Origin: a virus
Length of the DNA: 45,985 nucleotides
Reading direction: 5' to 3' (one strand)
Virus record (IMG/VR): IMGVR_UViG_3300030109_006257
Location: 1-45,985 of that record
In this document: positions 45,520 to 45,985 of the stretch, piece by piece
Layout: each line of letters opens with the position of its first letter
How positions within the stretch are numbered: the first letter of the stretch is position 1
Translations under genes and position numbers: made by a program
Notes under the pieces: generated by a model
The model's database searches: none
Seen by the model: only the letters and a program-made list of their open reading frames with translations
Told to the model about the DNA's origin: nothing

Positions 45520-45726
45520 TTATTCATTATATAATATGTTTCGGAATATGTCAATAAAAAAATCAATTAATACATGATGAAATAATACCAAAAATAAAAT
45601 AGTAACAACAAAAAAGAATCCAGACCAGTCAATAAATTCATCTCTGTGATTTCTGGTTTCACCGAATCTGTCCAACCCTCTTCTGCGAGGGTCAGACTTC
45701 GGCGGCTCATATGGATTACGATTCAT
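45520..45726 (-). CDS. Single-span membrane protein (68 aa)
   Basis: A 68-residue protein with a basic, Pro-rich N-terminus (MNRNPYEPPKSDPRRRGLDR) and one C-terminal span (GFFFVVTILFLVLFHHVLI). It overlaps the 45716 gene by 11 bases. A promoter lies within its 3' end. No family is recognised. Confidence 0.55.
   Translation of the reverse strand: MNRNPYEPPKSDPRRRGLDRFGETRNHRDEFIDWSGFFFVVTILFLVLFHHVLIDFFIDIFRNILYNE
45526..45554 (-). promoter_or_regulatory. Sigma-70-type promoter TTGACA-17-TATAAT
   Basis: TTGACA (45554-45549) and TATAAT (45531-45526) on the minus strand spaced by 17 bases, an excellent consensus. It lies at the end of the 45520-45726 gene and should start the genes from 45507 downwards. 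Confidence 0.85.
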
Positions 45727-45925
45727 CTCTGTTGAGTTTCGCTCTACAAGGATCAGCCAAACCTGAGTCTAGCCTATCTTTGTATGTCACATACTTACCT
45801 CTATCATCTTCGCAAACAACTGTTCCATCTTCTCTATCTTCTACAACCATTTCGGCGTGTGAGCCAAACCAGCTTTTTGTAGTAATAGAATTTCCTGTAA
45901 CATGTCGTGATCCTCTTCTAGCCAT
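45716..45925 (-). CDS. Small hypothetical protein (69 aa)
   Basis: A 69-residue protein with a strong ribosome site (AAGGAG, 9 bases before the ATG). The sequence MARRGSRHVTGNSITTKSWF is followed by an acidic beta-rich part (VEDREDGTVVCEDDRGKYVT). No family is recognised. At its upstream side a further minus-strand frame enters from beyond the window edge (45841-45985); I could not decide its true end. Confidence 0.6.
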   Translation of the reverse strand: MARRGSRHVTGNSITTKSWFGSHAEMVVEDREDGTVVCEDDRGKYVTYKDRLDSGLADPCRAKLNRDES

Positions 45926-45985
45926 TTTATATGCTCCTTCTCAATCTTTCTTATTTCTCTATCATATCTTCTGATGTCTCGTCTA

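Noticed and set aside
45841-45985. Minus-strand frame entering from the right edge and overlapping the 45716-45925 gene
   Set aside because: It is open and charged, but the overlapping gene has a strong ribosome site, and another frame ends earlier near 45951; I cannot decide which upstream gene is real.
1-45985. CRISPR array, integrase, attachment site or insertion sequence
   Set aside because: No regularly spaced repeats, recombinase motif or terminal inverted repeats were seen on either strand by eye.

Overview
This window reads as an internal piece of a large, AT-rich, lytic-type tailed phage genome. I find no terminase, portal, major capsid or integrase gene here, so the phage call is an inference. 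It rests on the mix of genes: ribonucleotide reductase, dUTPase, SSB, a ClpP-like protease, RuvB, a sigma-70-family factor, an SNase-like nuclease, a holin-like peptide, two tRNAs and a tmRNA. They sit among dozens of very small, tightly overlapping genes. Every gene I accept is on the minus strand, so transcription runs from 45985 towards 1. Neighbours are often fused by ATGA or TAATG overlaps. Many genes are shorter than 60 codons, and I list those with a start, a stop and couplings to neighbours.

Layout from left to right (genes read right to left). 1-3535: two twin-arginine DUF1501 proteins, a family best known from planctomycetes and relatives, flanking two lysine-rich proteins that share an N-terminal motif. 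3548-7102: class I ribonucleotide reductase, in which the small subunit has Val where the radical Tyr is expected. 7148-7260: a structured RNA candidate. 7365-9123: a secreted Pro/Gln-rich protein, a small holin-like peptide, a membrane/coiled-coil protein and a virion-like protein. 9203-15653: DeoC-like protein, ClpP-like protease, nucleoside deoxyribosyltransferase-like protein, dUTPase, glycosyltransferase, SSB, and a PAP2 phosphatase carrying a phage C-terminal module. 15707-16047: tmRNA encoding the tag AEKNFSLAA.

16226-37062 is a 21-kb surface-sugar locus. It holds a heptose-type GHMP kinase, HAD phosphatase and nucleotidyltransferases, five SDR enzymes including a RmlB-like dehydratase, and a RmlC-like epimerase. 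It also holds a UDP-GlcNAc 2-epimerase, two DegT-family PLP proteins, a two-subunit thiamine-diphosphate enzyme, a methyltransferase, a GNAT acetyltransferase, a sulfotransferase and about eight glycosyltransferase-like proteins. One DegT protein has His in place of the PLP lysine. Further right, a HAD phosphomannomutase of the eukaryotic PMM2 type (41693-42424) and a cupin of the mannose-6-phosphate isomerase type II family (44437-44937) could feed mannose into the same system.

37052-45985 carries the SNase-like nuclease, a peptidase M19 (membrane dipeptidase) homologue, RuvB, tRNA-Arg, a Lar-like zinc ribbon, tRNA-Glu, the sigma factor and many small zinc-ribbon or single-span membrane proteins. 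RuvB overlaps a zinc-ribbon protein whose C-terminus resembles RuvA domain III.

Two kinds of putative promoter appear. Some have near-consensus sigma-70 -35 and -10 boxes (35536, 40551, 41692, 45526). Others have only a GG-TATAAT-like -10 element without a convincing -35 (7317, 8152, 9194, 14612, 35046), often upstream of lysis- or virion-like genes. The host is uncertain. The twin-arginine DUF1501 proteins suggest a Planctomycetes/Verrucomicrobia-type host, but that is inference only.
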